From positions 45,244-109,243 of the forward strand of contig NZ_BAFU01000017.1 in assembly GCF_000308495.1 (NCBI RefSeq): DNA of 64,000 nucleotides, written 5' to 3'. The notes beneath the pieces are model-generated. The model did not search any database. It was not told where the DNA came from and saw only the letters and a program-made list of their open reading frames with translations. The stretch's first letter is position 1; the number at the start of each line of letters is the position of its first letter. Source of the DNA: Nocardia brevicatena NBRC 12119 (GTDB taxonomy: Bacteria > Actinomycetota > Actinomycetes > Mycobacteriales > Mycobacteriaceae). The position numbers and the translations under genes are program-made. Below, one piece after another: positions 47,251 through 56,012 of the stretch.

Positions 47251-47280
47251 CTTGACTCTCCACCGACTGGAAGGTTGAGG
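47251..47280. promoter_or_regulatory. MerR-type operator/promoter
   Basis: CTTGACTCTCCACC-GA-CTGGAAGGTTGAGG lies just before the MerR start. TTGACT is a -35 box, and the interrupted palindrome CTCTCCAC/CTGGAAGG follows the pattern of MerR promoters with an overlong spacer. Confidence 0.55.
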
Positions 47281-47288
47281 CTGTTCCT

Positions 47289-48197
47289 GTGAGTGACCGC
47301 GACGCACTGTTCACCATCGGCGAGTTGGCCCACCGCACCGGACTGTCGGTGCGGACCATCCGCTTCTGGTCGGACTCCGGAGTCGTGCCGCCGACCGACA
47401 GGTCGCCGTCCGGCTACCGGCTCTACGACGTCGAGGCGGTGGCCCGGCTCGATCTGGTGCGCACGCTCCGGGAGCTTGGCCTGGACCTGGTAACTGTCCG
47501 GAAGGTCTTGCTGCGGCAGACCACCGTGGCCGATGTCGCCGCCTCGCACGTCCGCGCCCTGGACGCCGAGATACGCACCCTGCGGGTCCGGCGCGCGGTG
47601 CTGCGTTCGGTCGCTCATCGCAGAAGTTCGACCGAGGAGATGAGAATCATGCACAAGATGGCCAAACTGTCCGCCGCCGAACGTCAGCGGCTGATCGACG
47701 ACTTCGTCGATGCCACGTTCGATGGGATACCGGACGACGCGCCGGGAGCGAACATCGCCCAGGGAATGCGGATACTTCCCGCCGAGCTCCCCGACGACCC
47801 GAGCCCGGAACAGGTGGATGCCTGGATCGAGCTGGCCGAACTGGTGGCCGACGCCGACTTCCAGGCGCGCTGCCGTCACATGGCGGTGACCGGCGCCGGC
47901 GACGCCGAACCCGAGATCACCGTTGACCGGGCCCGCGTTTCCCGGCACGCCGAACTCGCGGTCGCCGAGGGCGTGGCACCCGAATCCAACCGTGGCAAGG
48001 CAATCCTGGAACAGATCATCGACGCCGGCCTGCCTGCTGCAGAGCGCCGGCGGCTGGCCGATCAGATAGAGGTATTCACCGACCGCCGGGTCGAGCGGTA
48101 CTGGGAACTGCTGGCAGTCCTCAACGGCTGGCCGCAGCGTAAGCCGCAAGTTCCGGCGTGGGAATGGTTCATCGAGGCGCTGCGCGCCCACGCCTGA
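47289..48197 (+). CDS. MerR-family regulator with a long C-terminal domain
   Basis: A 302-residue MerR protein. The N-terminal winged HTH is LFTIGELAHRTGLSVRTIRF with SGVVPPTDRSPSGYRLYDVE, followed by a dimerisation helix. The 180-residue C-terminal part (KLSAAERQRLIDDFVDATFD) is of the type found in actinobacterial MerR proteins with an unknown ligand. GTG start at 47289. No gene partner follows: downstream is an orphan recombinase site. It starts 70 bp after the IS3 end at 47219, so its original neighbourhood may have been lost. Confidence 0.9.
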   Translation: MSDRDALFTIGELAHRTGLSVRTIRFWSDSGVVPPTDRSPSGYRLYDVEAVARLDLVRTLRELGLDLVTVRKVLLRQTTVADVAASHVRALDAEIRTLRVRRAVLRSVAHRRSSTEEMRIMHKMAKLSAAERQRLIDDFVDATFDGIPDDAPGANIAQGMRILPAELPDDPSPEQVDAWIELAELVADADFQARCRHMAVTGAGDAEPEITVDRARVSRHAELAVAEGVAPESNRGKAILEQIIDAGLPAAERRRLADQIEVFTDRRVERYWELLAVLNGWPQRKPQVPAWEWFIEALRAHA

Positions 48198-48280
48198 CCA
48201 CAGGGAGAGGGGTCGTTATCCCCTTCGTCGACCCTTGCCGGCACCCCGTGATGCAGCTCTGCGGAATCCGGCGCCAAGCC

Positions 48281-48349
48281 GGTACCGCAGATAATGAGCC
48301 CTTATCTGCGGTAGCGGCTTGACGTGACTTTTCGCGAATCTGGACCCCG
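48281..48349. promoter_or_regulatory. Orphan recombinase palindrome followed by a Tn3-like end
   Basis: GGTACCGCAGATAAT (48281-48295), spacer GAGCC, CTTATCTGCGGTAGC (48301-48315) gives 15-bp arms with 13 matches. Two bases later CTTGACGTGACTTTTCGCGA ATCTGGACCCC (48318-48349) matches repeats at 61880 and 63485 and reads inward from GGGGTCC to CAAG. No recombinase gene or accessory half-site is beside it. Confidence 0.65.
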
Positions 48350-48722
48350 TACCCCCCAACCACCTCAACCAACTGAAGGCTCACACTCACCCTCCAGCGG
48401 AGTGTCGCAGATCGGTGTTCATCCGCCGCGCGACTGCTGGGGGTCTCACGGACCACACCGCTGATGAGCCCTTGACGCCGACCACCCCAACATCTGAGCC
48501 GGAAACCGGATCAGAGCAGGTCGCGGCTATATCCGACCGAAACTTCGTCAGCACTACCGGGACTCGGGCACCGTGGGCCGGAGCTCGGGCCGCTCCTCGA
48601 GCTCGCTGCACCGATGGCGTTGCGGACCGTGGTGACCGTGGGCTCACCCGGTCGGCTCCTCGGCGGCGATGCGCCTGTTGACGCTCTCGCTTCGGAGCTC
48701 ATCAACGATCTGCCCGCTGACG
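48350..48722. other. Intergenic region with a decayed Tn3-type end
   Basis: No gene seen. At 48527-48566 CTATATCCGACCGAAACTTC followed by GTCAGCACTACCGGGACTCG resembles a worn right-type end of the 27412/42777 repeat family. Confidence 0.45.
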
Positions 48723-49667
48723 TTATGCGCCACTCTGCGAGTGGGATTCGGGGGTGAGCGAACGGATTGCTGGGTCGAGTGTCGGGTATTGGAAACGGAA
48801 CTCCATCGCCTGTAGCCGTTCGGGTACGACGCGGCGACCGCGCAGGACGATATCGGCGCCGGCACCCAGAATGACGTGGGCGAGCAGGGAGGGCGTCTTG
48901 CGGGGGCGGTTCGCGCCGACGACCGCGGCGAGCGTGCCGGCGAAATCCTCGGCACGTACCGGGGTGGGTGATACGCAGTTGTAGGGACCGGCCATGGTTT
49001 CGTCGTCGAGCGCGCAGAGGATGAGAGAGACGAGATCGTCGATGTGGATCCAGGAAGACCACTGGGTCCCCGGCGCGAAATAGGCTTCCTTGCCGGAACG
49101 GAATCGCTGGATCTGGTGCGGTAGGCCGCCTCCGTCGCGGGCGAGGACATAGCCCATCCGTATGAGCACGGCGCGGATACCGCTGATTTCGGCGGTTGCT
49201 TCCCATGCCGCTGAGCCGCGTGAGTGGACTCCCTCGTAGGCGCTCGTCTGTTCTGTGACGGGCTCGTCGGATAGCGCGCCGAAGCCGTATACGCCGACGG
49301 ACGACGCTTGCACCAACACCTTCGGCGCCTCGGTGGTACGCGCGATCGCGGCCGCGAGCCGACGACTTCCCTCGATGCGCTGCTGGGTGACGTTGTCCAG
49401 ATAGCGGCGCCCGGTAAACGGTTTGAAGAGGGTCGCGCCGGCAAGGTTCACTACGGCATCGGCCCCTTCGAGCGCCTCGGTCCAGCTCCCGTCCGAACCG
49501 AGGTCGAAGCACACGTAAGTCGGCTCCGGTCCCAGGCTCGCCCGGGCAGCCGTTGTATTGCGGGCGAAGGCCACCACTTGATCGCCCCGGTCGGCCAGTC
49601 TGCGGCACAACGCTTTTCCGACGGTTCCGGTGGCTCCGGTGACCACCACTCGTTTGTGTTTCACCAC
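48723..49667 (-). CDS. NAD-dependent epimerase/dehydratase-like protein (TIGR01777 type)
   Basis: A 314-residue extended-SDR-like protein: VVVTGATGTVGKALCRRLAD, NLAGATLFKPFTGRRY and ASSVGVYG, then a C-terminal DUF1731-type part (GANRPRKTPSLLAHVILGAG). The catalytic YxxxK is not obvious, as in much of the SulA/YfcH group. GTG start at 49667. It is divergent from the LysR gene at 49746 with 78 bp between, a common pairing, so LysR may control it. Confidence 0.85.
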   Translation of the reverse strand: MVKHKRVVVTGATGTVGKALCRRLADRGDQVVAFARNTTAARASLGPEPTYVCFDLGSDGSWTEALEGADAVVNLAGATLFKPFTGRRYLDNVTQQRIEGSRRLAAAIARTTEAPKVLVQASSVGVYGFGALSDEPVTEQTSAYEGVHSRGSAAWEATAEISGIRAVLIRMGYVLARDGGGLPHQIQRFRSGKEAYFAPGTQWSSWIHIDDLVSLILCALDDETMAGPYNCVSPTPVRAEDFAGTLAAVVGANRPRKTPSLLAHVILGAGADIVLRGRRVVPERLQAMEFRFQYPTLDPAIRSLTPESHSQSGA

Positions 49668-49745
49668 ACCGATGATTCGCTGTACCGCAGTAATCTGTCC
49701 AACGATATTTTTTGTGCGAATTGATCACTCACAGAGATAACCGGT

Positions 49746-50735
49746 ATGGAGCTACGACACATTCACGTCTTCCTCGCACTGGCCGACGAGTTGCACTTCG
49801 GTCGGGCCGCCACCCGGCTGAACGTGGTGCAATCGTCGGTCAGCCAGACGATCAAGGCCCTCGAAGAGGAGATCGGGGCTCCGCTGTTCGCGCGGACCCG
49901 CAGAAAGGTCGCGCTGACCCCGGCCGGACAGCAGTTCCTCGAACATGCCCGGCATGCTCTGAAAAGTCTGGACCACGCCGCGAACGCCGCCCGCAAGGCC
50001 GCGGACGGCCAGACCGGCCGTCTCGTACTCGGGTTCACACTGTTGACCGCGCTCACCCCCGTTCCCGACGCACTGGCGCTGTTCCACCGCACCTACCCCG
50101 GCGTGGAGTTGTCGATCGAACACGGCACCTCGGCCGAGAACATCACCGCTCTCGCCGCCGGCCGCTGCGACCTGGCCTTCGTCACCAGGCGCGACGACAC
50201 CACCGCATTCGCGTGCGCGGCGGTGACCGAGGAACCGCTGACGGCGCTGGTGGCAGCCGGACACCGGTTCGCCGACCGCCGTTCCCTCACCTTCGCCGAC
50301 CTCCGCGGCGAACCACGCATCGTGCTCTCCCGCCGCGCCGAGCCAGAACTGCACGCAAAGTACTACGCCGATAACACGAACATCGTGCTGGAAGCCGACC
50401 AGATCGACACCATGCTCGCGCTGGTGGCCACCGGAATCGGCATCGCCTGCGCGCCACGGTCGGTCACCCGGCTACAGCTACCGGGAGTCGTCACCGTACC
50501 GATCGACCCCCCAGAACTCGCCGGTATCAGTGTCATCTGGGACCCGGCCACCCTCTCCACGCCCGCACAAAGATTCCTCGAAATCCTCCGAAAAGCCGAC
50601 CACGCCGAGACGACCACCGGTATTCAGGGCGGTCGCGGCCGGAGTCATGGGGATCATCGGTGCGATCTCTCATCCCCGCCCGCGGGATCCGCCAAGGCCG
50701 ATCCGTTCAGTGTTCGTAAAAAGGGGTCTCTGTAG
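49746..50735 (+). CDS. LysR-family regulator with altered C-terminus
   Basis: N-terminal winged HTH MELRHIHVFLALADELHFGR with RLNVVQSSVSQTIKALEEEI, then a periplasmic-binding-fold effector domain to about residue 290 (AQRFLEILRKADHAET). The last 35-40 residues are unlike the family and read into the Tn3-type repeat beginning at 50723, ending KKGSL. The original stop seems to have been lost near the transposon junction. It probably still binds DNA and a ligand. Divergent from the epimerase-like gene at 49667. Confidence 0.85.
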   Translation: MELRHIHVFLALADELHFGRAATRLNVVQSSVSQTIKALEEEIGAPLFARTRRKVALTPAGQQFLEHARHALKSLDHAANAARKAADGQTGRLVLGFTLLTALTPVPDALALFHRTYPGVELSIEHGTSAENITALAAGRCDLAFVTRRDDTTAFACAAVTEEPLTALVAAGHRFADRRSLTFADLRGEPRIVLSRRAEPELHAKYYADNTNIVLEADQIDTMLALVATGIGIACAPRSVTRLQLPGVVTVPIDPPELAGISVIWDPATLSTPAQRFLEILRKADHAETTTGIQGGRGRSHGDHRCDLSSPPAGSAKADPFSVRKKGSL

Positions 50736-50777
50736 TAATGGCGCAGAAACAACGGAGTTCGCGTAAACCCTGGTCGG
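50723..50777 (+). repeat. Tn3-type terminal repeat, second family, left end
   Basis: GGGGTCTCTGTAGTAATGGC, then AACGGAGTTCGCGTAAACCC and TGGTC. It pairs with the inverted copy at 53312-53365. The LysR reading frame runs into it. Confidence 0.75.
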
Positions 50778-50804
50778 GCCGGGTGTTCCTGAGTCGTGCT
50801 GCGG

Positions 50805-51145
50805 GACGGCGGCCTTGGACACACTGCTGGACGTTGACCAGAGCTGGGTATGTCGCGGCTGCGCTGGTTGTCGACCGGTCCGGTGGAAGCGTCGGCGGTG
50901 AAGGCCGAGGCCGCGAAGCTGGAGTTCCTGCGCGGGCTCGGCGCTCACGAGCTGGACATGACCGTGCTGCCCGCGGAGCGGCGCCGGTTCCTGGCCACGA
51001 TGGGCCGCCGCTTGACCGGCCAAGCTCTGGAGCGGCGGGATCCGCAGCGCCGCTATCCGATCCTGTTGACGGTGCCGGCGCAGTCGGCGACGAGGTGGTC
51101 GCGCTGTTCGATCAGGCGATCTCGGCGAATCCAGAGTGCCGCGAC
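50805..51145 (+). pseudogene. Tn3 transposase fragment
   Basis: Pieces in different frames read ALDTLLDVDQSW, MSRLRWLSTGPVEASAVKAE, FLATMGRRLTGQALERR and EVVALFDQAISAN. They match in order residues about 215-330 of the transposase at 39,612 (STGP, EASAQAVKAE, FLATMGRRLTPQALERR, DEVVALFDQAISAK). The start, the DDE part and the frame are all lost. Confidence 0.8.
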
Positions 51146-51957
51146 CGCCGCTGGACGGGCTGATCGACGACCTTTACTACCTGGAGGGTGCGCCGCCGTA
51201 CGCCCGGCTGACGCTGCCGCCGATGCCGGCGGCGTTGCTCATCGTCAACCTCGGGGCGCCGTTCCGCATCCGCGCCGGCACCGACATCGAGACGGTCGAG
51301 TACGCCGACGGCTGCGTGGTCACCATGCCCACCCGCGCGTTGGAGTTCGGCTACCCACTCCGGACCCGGTCCGTCGGCGTGCACTTCAAGCCGTGGGGGC
51401 CGGCGCCGTTCCTGCCGATGCCCGCGGCCGAGCTGCGTGACCGGCCGGTGACGGTAGAGCAGGTTTGGGGCCGGTCCGCCATTGCTGAGCTGCGAGACCG
51501 GCTGGCCACGGCGGACGGACCGCACGAGATGTTGACGCTGCTCGAGGAGGAGCTGGTGCGACGGCTGTGCGAGACCGCCGGCCTGGGGCTGGTCCGCCAT
51601 ACGAGCAGCGTCATCGCGGCGACCAGCGGGGCGGTGGCGATCGGCGACCTGAGCGTGGCAGCCGGTGTCAGCAGCACTCATCTGGCACAGCGGTTCAAGG
51701 AGCTCATCGGCGTCACGCCGAAGCGGCTGGCCCGCACCTACCGCTTCACCGCCACCGTGTTCGCGATCAACCCCGCCGGACCGATCGACTGGGGCGACCT
51801 CGCCGGTGGCGCAGACTACTTCGACCAGGCCCACTTCGGCCACGAGTTCCGGGCGTTCACCGGGCTCACGCCGACCCGATACATCGAAGTCCGGCGGCGG
51901 TTCTTGAGCGAACATCCCGGCCGCGCGCTGGACGGCTGGCCGCTGCCGGCCGATTGA
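51136..51957 (+). CDS. AraC-family transcriptional regulator
   Basis: A 273-residue AraC protein. The N-terminal sensor-like half begins PRPPLDGLIDDLYYLEGAPP. The C-terminal double HTH has LSVAAGVSSTHLAQRFKELI then GVTPKRLARTYRF and DYFDQAHFGHEFRAFTGLTP. The open GTG at 51136 lies inside the transposase scrap, so the original N-terminus may have been longer. 56 bp downstream in the same direction is the RibD-like gene, which it probably controls; this pairing occurs elsewhere. Confidence 0.85.
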   Translation: MPRPPLDGLIDDLYYLEGAPPYARLTLPPMPAALLIVNLGAPFRIRAGTDIETVEYADGCVVTMPTRALEFGYPLRTRSVGVHFKPWGPAPFLPMPAAELRDRPVTVEQVWGRSAIAELRDRLATADGPHEMLTLLEEELVRRLCETAGLGLVRHTSSVIAATSGAVAIGDLSVAAGVSSTHLAQRFKELIGVTPKRLARTYRFTATVFAINPAGPIDWGDLAGGADYFDQAHFGHEFRAFTGLTPTRYIEVRRRFLSEHPGRALDGWPLPAD

Positions 51958-52013
51958 TTTCTTACAAGAGAGACAGCTCACGACACGCTAATTTGGGGGC
52001 AGAGGAGAGCCCC

Positions 52014-52595
52014 GTGGGCAAGGTGGTCATGTACAGCTCGGTGTCGGTGGACGGCTTCGTCGCGGACGAGAATGACCAGCCCGGGCCGCTGTTCGACTGG
52101 TTGTCCAGCGGTGACGTCCCGTTGGACGAGAGCGGCGAGCTGAAGGTGTCACAGACCTCCTACGACTACACCCGGCCGTACTGGGACCAGATCGGGGCGA
52201 CAATCGTCGGCCGCCACGTCTTCGACATCACGGACGGCTGGGACGGGAAGCCTCCAGGCGGGATCGACCACGTGGTCGTCGTGACCCACCGGCCGGAGCC
52301 CGAGGGCTGGGACCCCGAGGCGCCGTTTCACTTCGTCGACGGCGTCGAGGCAGCCGTGGCCAAGGCGCAGGAGCTTGCGGGTGACCGCATGGTCGAGGTC
52401 GCCGCCGGCGACGTCGGTGGCCAGGTGCTTGCCGCAGGCCTGATCGACGAGGTGCGCATGGACGTCGTACCCGTCGTGCTCGGGTCCGGCAAGCGCTACT
52501 TCGGGTCGGTCCACGCGCAGCACCTGTTGGAGGATCCTGACGTGGTGATTCAGGGCAACCGGGTGCTTCACCTGCGCTATCGGGTGCGCCGTTGA
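52014..52595 (+). CDS. Dihydrofolate reductase / RibD C-terminal-like protein
   Basis: A 193-residue DHFR-fold protein of the RibD-like class: VVMYSSVSVDGFVADENDQP, IVGRHVFDITDGW, VVVTHRPEP, AAGDVGGQVLAAGLIDEV and VPVVLGSGKRYFG. The GTG at 52014 has AGAGGAG upstream. Such proteins bind NADPH; few have known substrates, and it is unlikely to be the housekeeping DHFR. Passenger of the decayed Tn3-type element, next to AraC. Confidence 0.9.
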   Translation: MGKVVMYSSVSVDGFVADENDQPGPLFDWLSSGDVPLDESGELKVSQTSYDYTRPYWDQIGATIVGRHVFDITDGWDGKPPGGIDHVVVVTHRPEPEGWDPEAPFHFVDGVEAAVAKAQELAGDRMVEVAAGDVGGQVLAAGLIDEVRMDVVPVVLGSGKRYFGSVHAQHLLEDPDVVIQGNRVLHLRYRVRR

Positions 52596-53154
52596 CCTCT
52601 CTGAGCGGTACGCGAAGAAGTCCACTGCGAACGGTGACACAAGATCGGGCCTCCGGCTGCGTTTGCGCATCGCTGTCGCTGGTCGGGCAGCCGACGCGAG
52701 ATGCTCACCGGACCTGTCCAGCTGTTCGTCACCCGGTACCCGCACGTTCACCGAGCCGACGCGCACCAGGTGAGCACAATCGTGCTCGCCGGCGTCCGTG
52801 CCACCGCCGCCCACGACGGCGCCCCGGTCGAGGGCGAGCACGATGCCGAAGAAGCTCGACACCCCTGGCCCCGCTGAGAGTGTCCTGTCCGCCAACGAAC
52901 GTTCACGAGACACCACCGGCCGCCCGGTGTTCTCGTAGATCGCTGGTGTTACGCAACCGGTGCCCACGCCAACACCACGCAGTCGGGGGTTTGCGATAGA
53001 CGACCAGGGCGAGGTCGCGAGTCTCGAGGGGAGCGGCGAGCTCGATGACCGGGCCTTGCTCATGGCCCGCTCCGGCGACCAGCTCGTCATCGCCCGCCTC
53101 GATGCCCGGCCTTAACCTGCACCAGCAGGGCATAACGTTGTTTTCTGCACCAGG
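52596..53154. other. Decayed DNA with a possible recombinase scrap
   Basis: No intact gene. In the plus frame about 52990-53114 FAIDDQGEVASLEGSGELDD then ALLMARSGDQLVIARLDARP ends in a stop. GDQLVIARLD resembles the PGDxLVVxRLDRLGRS segment of serine resolvases, but nothing else of one is visible. Confidence 0.25.
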
Positions 53155-53313
53155 ATTACAAGCGCCGCCAACTACTTCTACGAGCACTTCACCAACCGCG
53201 ACGAACTCCTCGCCATGGTCGCCGACGAACTGCGCGAGGAACTGCTTTCCATGCTGGTGCAATCCGGGCTCGCCACCGACAGGACCGTCGAGAACAGCAG
53301 CCTGTCGACCTGA
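53155..53313 (+). pseudogene. TetR-type fragment ending at a Tn3 end
   Basis: The frame reads ITSAANYFYEHFTNRDELLA then MVADELREELLSMLVQSGLA before the TGA at 53311. ANYFYEHFTNRDELL is the end of a TetR HTH and the start of its connecting helix. No start is present, and the effector half is replaced by the terminal repeat at 53312. A relic. Confidence 0.65.
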
Positions 53314-53365
53314 CCAGGGGTCTACGCGAACTTCGTTGGATGTCCGCCATTGCTACCGGGACCCC
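53312..53365 (-). repeat. Tn3-type terminal repeat, second family, right end
   Basis: GACCAGGGGTCTACGCGAAC, then TTCGTTGGATGTCCGCCATT and GCTACCGGGACCCC. Inverse partner of 50723-50777 and close to the copy at 45854. Confidence 0.75.
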
Positions 53366-53479
53366 TTGACGGGCGCGACCGTCCCACGGTCGAGAATCGA
53401 GCGGCAACCAGAATCCCGGCCCCGCCGGAGAACCAGAGCACGACCCCGAGCGCGAACAGTGTCGTTGTCATGTCCCAGG

Positions 53480-54512
53480 TCAGGAGGCAATGCTGCGGAC
53501 CCAGGTCACATCGCCGACGGTGTCGAAACCCATCGACTCATACAAGGTCGTCCGGCCTCGGTGGCGAGCAAGGTCGTCGGACGGCCCGGGTAAGCCCCTA
53601 ACGCCGTGCCCATGATACCCCGGGCAATGCCTTGTAACCGTTGCTCAGGAACAGTCGCCACCCAGTAGACACCGATGGCCTCGCCATCATCGTAGGTGCA
53701 GGCCGCCCAACCGGCTGACTATCGATGCGTGCCAGCCATATTCGCCATGACGGCGAGTACACCAACGACGGAGGCAGCATCTGTCCGCGCTGGTACGGCT
53801 GGAAAGACCGCTGTGGCATTCCGTCCACTATCGTTCGCTCGGCTTCGGCCAGGGTATCCTCACTCATGGCCCGCTCGATGCTGCCTCCCGGTGGGAGCTG
53901 CACCTGAGGCAGCGGCATGGCAGGGCGGACCATGCTCGGCATCTGTAGCACCCTGACATGGTCATAGGCAGAGAAATCCAGCTGCCCGAAGCAGTCCTGC
54001 AGGACGACGTCATAACCCTTTTCGCGGTTAGCGGTGAAGAGTGCGGCAATCATCTCTGGATCGGCGGCACCTGGAGTGCTCACAGTAACCCGTGTCGTGC
54101 GCTGGCCAGGTATCTCGATAACTGACAATCCAGGCGGCATGTTAGGAACAACCCGCGACCCAGGCATGCTCGCCCACATCGCCGCTGTGTTGTCCCCGTA
54201 CACGCCGGGACCGCTCTTCTTTGTGCTGGAGTCCGACTGTCCATCGGAATGGACATTGAGGAGACCGCCCGTCCCCGTACCCTCCTCGCGGTAGTCAATC
54301 TCCCCTACTGCGGATTGTTCGCCATCGCTGTGGTGATGCTTGGCCTCCCGGAGGGTGCTTGCGGTGGCGCGCGGTGGAAGAGATGGCGATCTCCCACAAC
54401 TCAGTACTCCTCTTGCCAACGCGTCACGGATACTCGATATCATCAATCTGATATGATCTTGTGCCCTCACATCATGAACTCGATCCGCGAGCCGGCGCAC
54501 TGACGTCGACAC
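53480..54512 (-). pseudogene. GNAT-type acetyltransferase, frameshifted
   Basis: The N-terminal part gives MPPGLSVIEIPGQ and HVRVLQMPSMVRPAMPLPQV, then IVDGMPQRSFQPYQRGQMLP and WRIWLARIDSQP. Near 53695 the frame changes to AACTYDDGEAIGVYWVATVP and GIARGIMGTALGAYPGRPTT, the acetyl-CoA-binding part. Near 53545 it changes again to TLYESMGFDTVGDVT and stops at 53480. This is the pattern of GNAT proteins with an N-terminal extra domain. The N-terminal start is unclear; the best part begins after 54250. Confidence 0.65.
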
Positions 54513-55071
54513 TCACGCAATGCAGGCCAGTCGATGCCGGAACCGAGGCTCATCGGAACCAAGAGAACAGCGCCTTCCATGCCGGTCTCACGCCCTGCCC
54601 TATCCCGGTGGGCCGTCCCCGATGAATGAGACCGTTTGGTATTAGAGTCCTGTTTGGCCTGGTAAGGGCCGAGAGAGGACACTGAGGATCATGGCAGGAC
54701 GCAAGCGGCATTCCGCAAAAAAGCAGTGGGTTCACTGTCGCTGAAGGTCTTTCAATGGGGACCCAACGCATTTCGTGTGACACCTGGACTGCGCCGTACA
54801 TTGCCACCGAAGATGATCAGCGTCTTCAATTCGGTTGCCGGGCCGGGCCGCCGATTCGTCGGCATCAATTGATGAGTTGATGGACAACGGGCTACCGATC
54901 GAAACCACCAGCTGACCGGCCAGTTTTCTCACGGCCGGTGTGAGGCACCGGCGTAGTCCGTAAACCTCTCCGGGAAGCGCCGTACATCACATTCCCACAT
55001 CGTCACAAGGGCACGGTTATCTGCATCTTGTGTTCGTGCAACACTCGATATCACCGAGCGAGGACGAAGCC
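54513..55071. other. Intergenic region, no gene seen
   Basis: Nothing recognisable on either strand. At 54436-54453, inside the neighbouring pseudogene edge, ATATCA-TCAATC-TGATAT is a perfect 6-bp-arm palindrome that could be an operator. The GC content is lower than in the surroundings. Confidence 0.4.
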
Positions 55072-55809
55072 ATGAACACTCGAGAGCACACCGCGAACCA
55101 GAAGATCGCACTCGTTACCGGAGCGAACAAGGGAATCGGCCGTGCCGCCGCCGAGCAACTGGCCACACTGGGTATGACGGTCCTGATCGGCGCCAGAGAT
55201 CTCCGGCGCGGCGAACAGGCCGCCGCGGGGCTGCGTGCCACAGGTGGCGACGCGCACGCGGTCACCCTGGACGTCACCGACGCGACCACCGTCGGGGAGG
55301 CCGCGAAACACGTCGAGGAGCGCTTCGGACACCTCGACGTGCTGATCAACAATGCCGGCATCACCGGTTCCGGACAGGTCTCCCCCGAAGACGCCTACGA
55401 CCAGATACCCAGCACCGTCGATATGGACATGGTGCGAGAAGTGTTCGAAACCAATGTCTTCGGAGTGATCGCGGTGACCAACGCCATGCTGCCGCTGCTG
55501 CGACGGTCACCGGCGCCCCGCATCGTCAACGTCAGCAGCCACGCCGCATCGCTGACGCTCACCGGTGACCCGGACGGCCCCTTCGCGTCACTGCTGCCGT
55601 CGGCGGCATAGCAGTACGCCAACGAGCTGCGCAAGGACGGCATCCTCGTCAACGCCGTCGCACCCGGCTACGTCGACACCGACAGCAACAACCACACAGG
55701 GTTCCTCACGGTCGCACAGGGGGCCGCGGTCTTGGTGCGCCTGGCCACGGCCGGCGCCGATGGGCCGACCGGCGGGTTCTTCGACGAAGACAGTTCTGTG
55801 CCCTGGTAA
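55072..55809 (+). pseudogene. SDR with its catalytic YxxxK segment deleted
   Basis: Starts MNTREHTANQKIALVTGANK with TGANKGIG, NNAG and VNVSSHAASLTL, a classical SDR. At 55606-55614 SAA is followed by a TAG and then, in the same frame, QYANELRKDGILVNAVAPGY and GGFFDEDSSVPW. The segment that normally holds YxxSK between these (about 12-15 residues) is missing. The deletion is in frame and itself creates the stop. Ends at 55809. The product stops before the active site. Confidence 0.85.
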
Positions 55810-56012
55810 CAACTGGGCGGAGGCGGGCCGACCGTCGGCTCGTCTCATCACACCGTGTGATGGGGTGGGAGTGAACAACCCTCACCGCACGTTGATTCCA
55901 CTGGAGTTAATACACGTCCATCACAATTTCGATCTTGATAATCCAGGCGCGGTGATACTCCCCCGGACGTAATGACCACACCATGGCCAGGTGCCGGGAG
56001 CCGTGATCGAGT

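Larger units (their letters stand above)
50723..53365. mobile_element. Decayed Tn3-type element carrying AraC and RibD-like genes
   Basis: The left repeat 50723-50777 (GGGGTCTCTGTAGTAATGGC ... GTTCGCGTAAACCCTGGTC) and the right repeat 53312-53365 (GACCAGGGGTCTACGCGAAC ... GGGACCCC) are inverted copies of the second repeat family. They enclose a transposase scrap, an AraC gene, a dihydrofolate-reductase-like gene and a TetR scrap. No target duplication (AAAAA against TTGAC). Confidence 0.55.
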
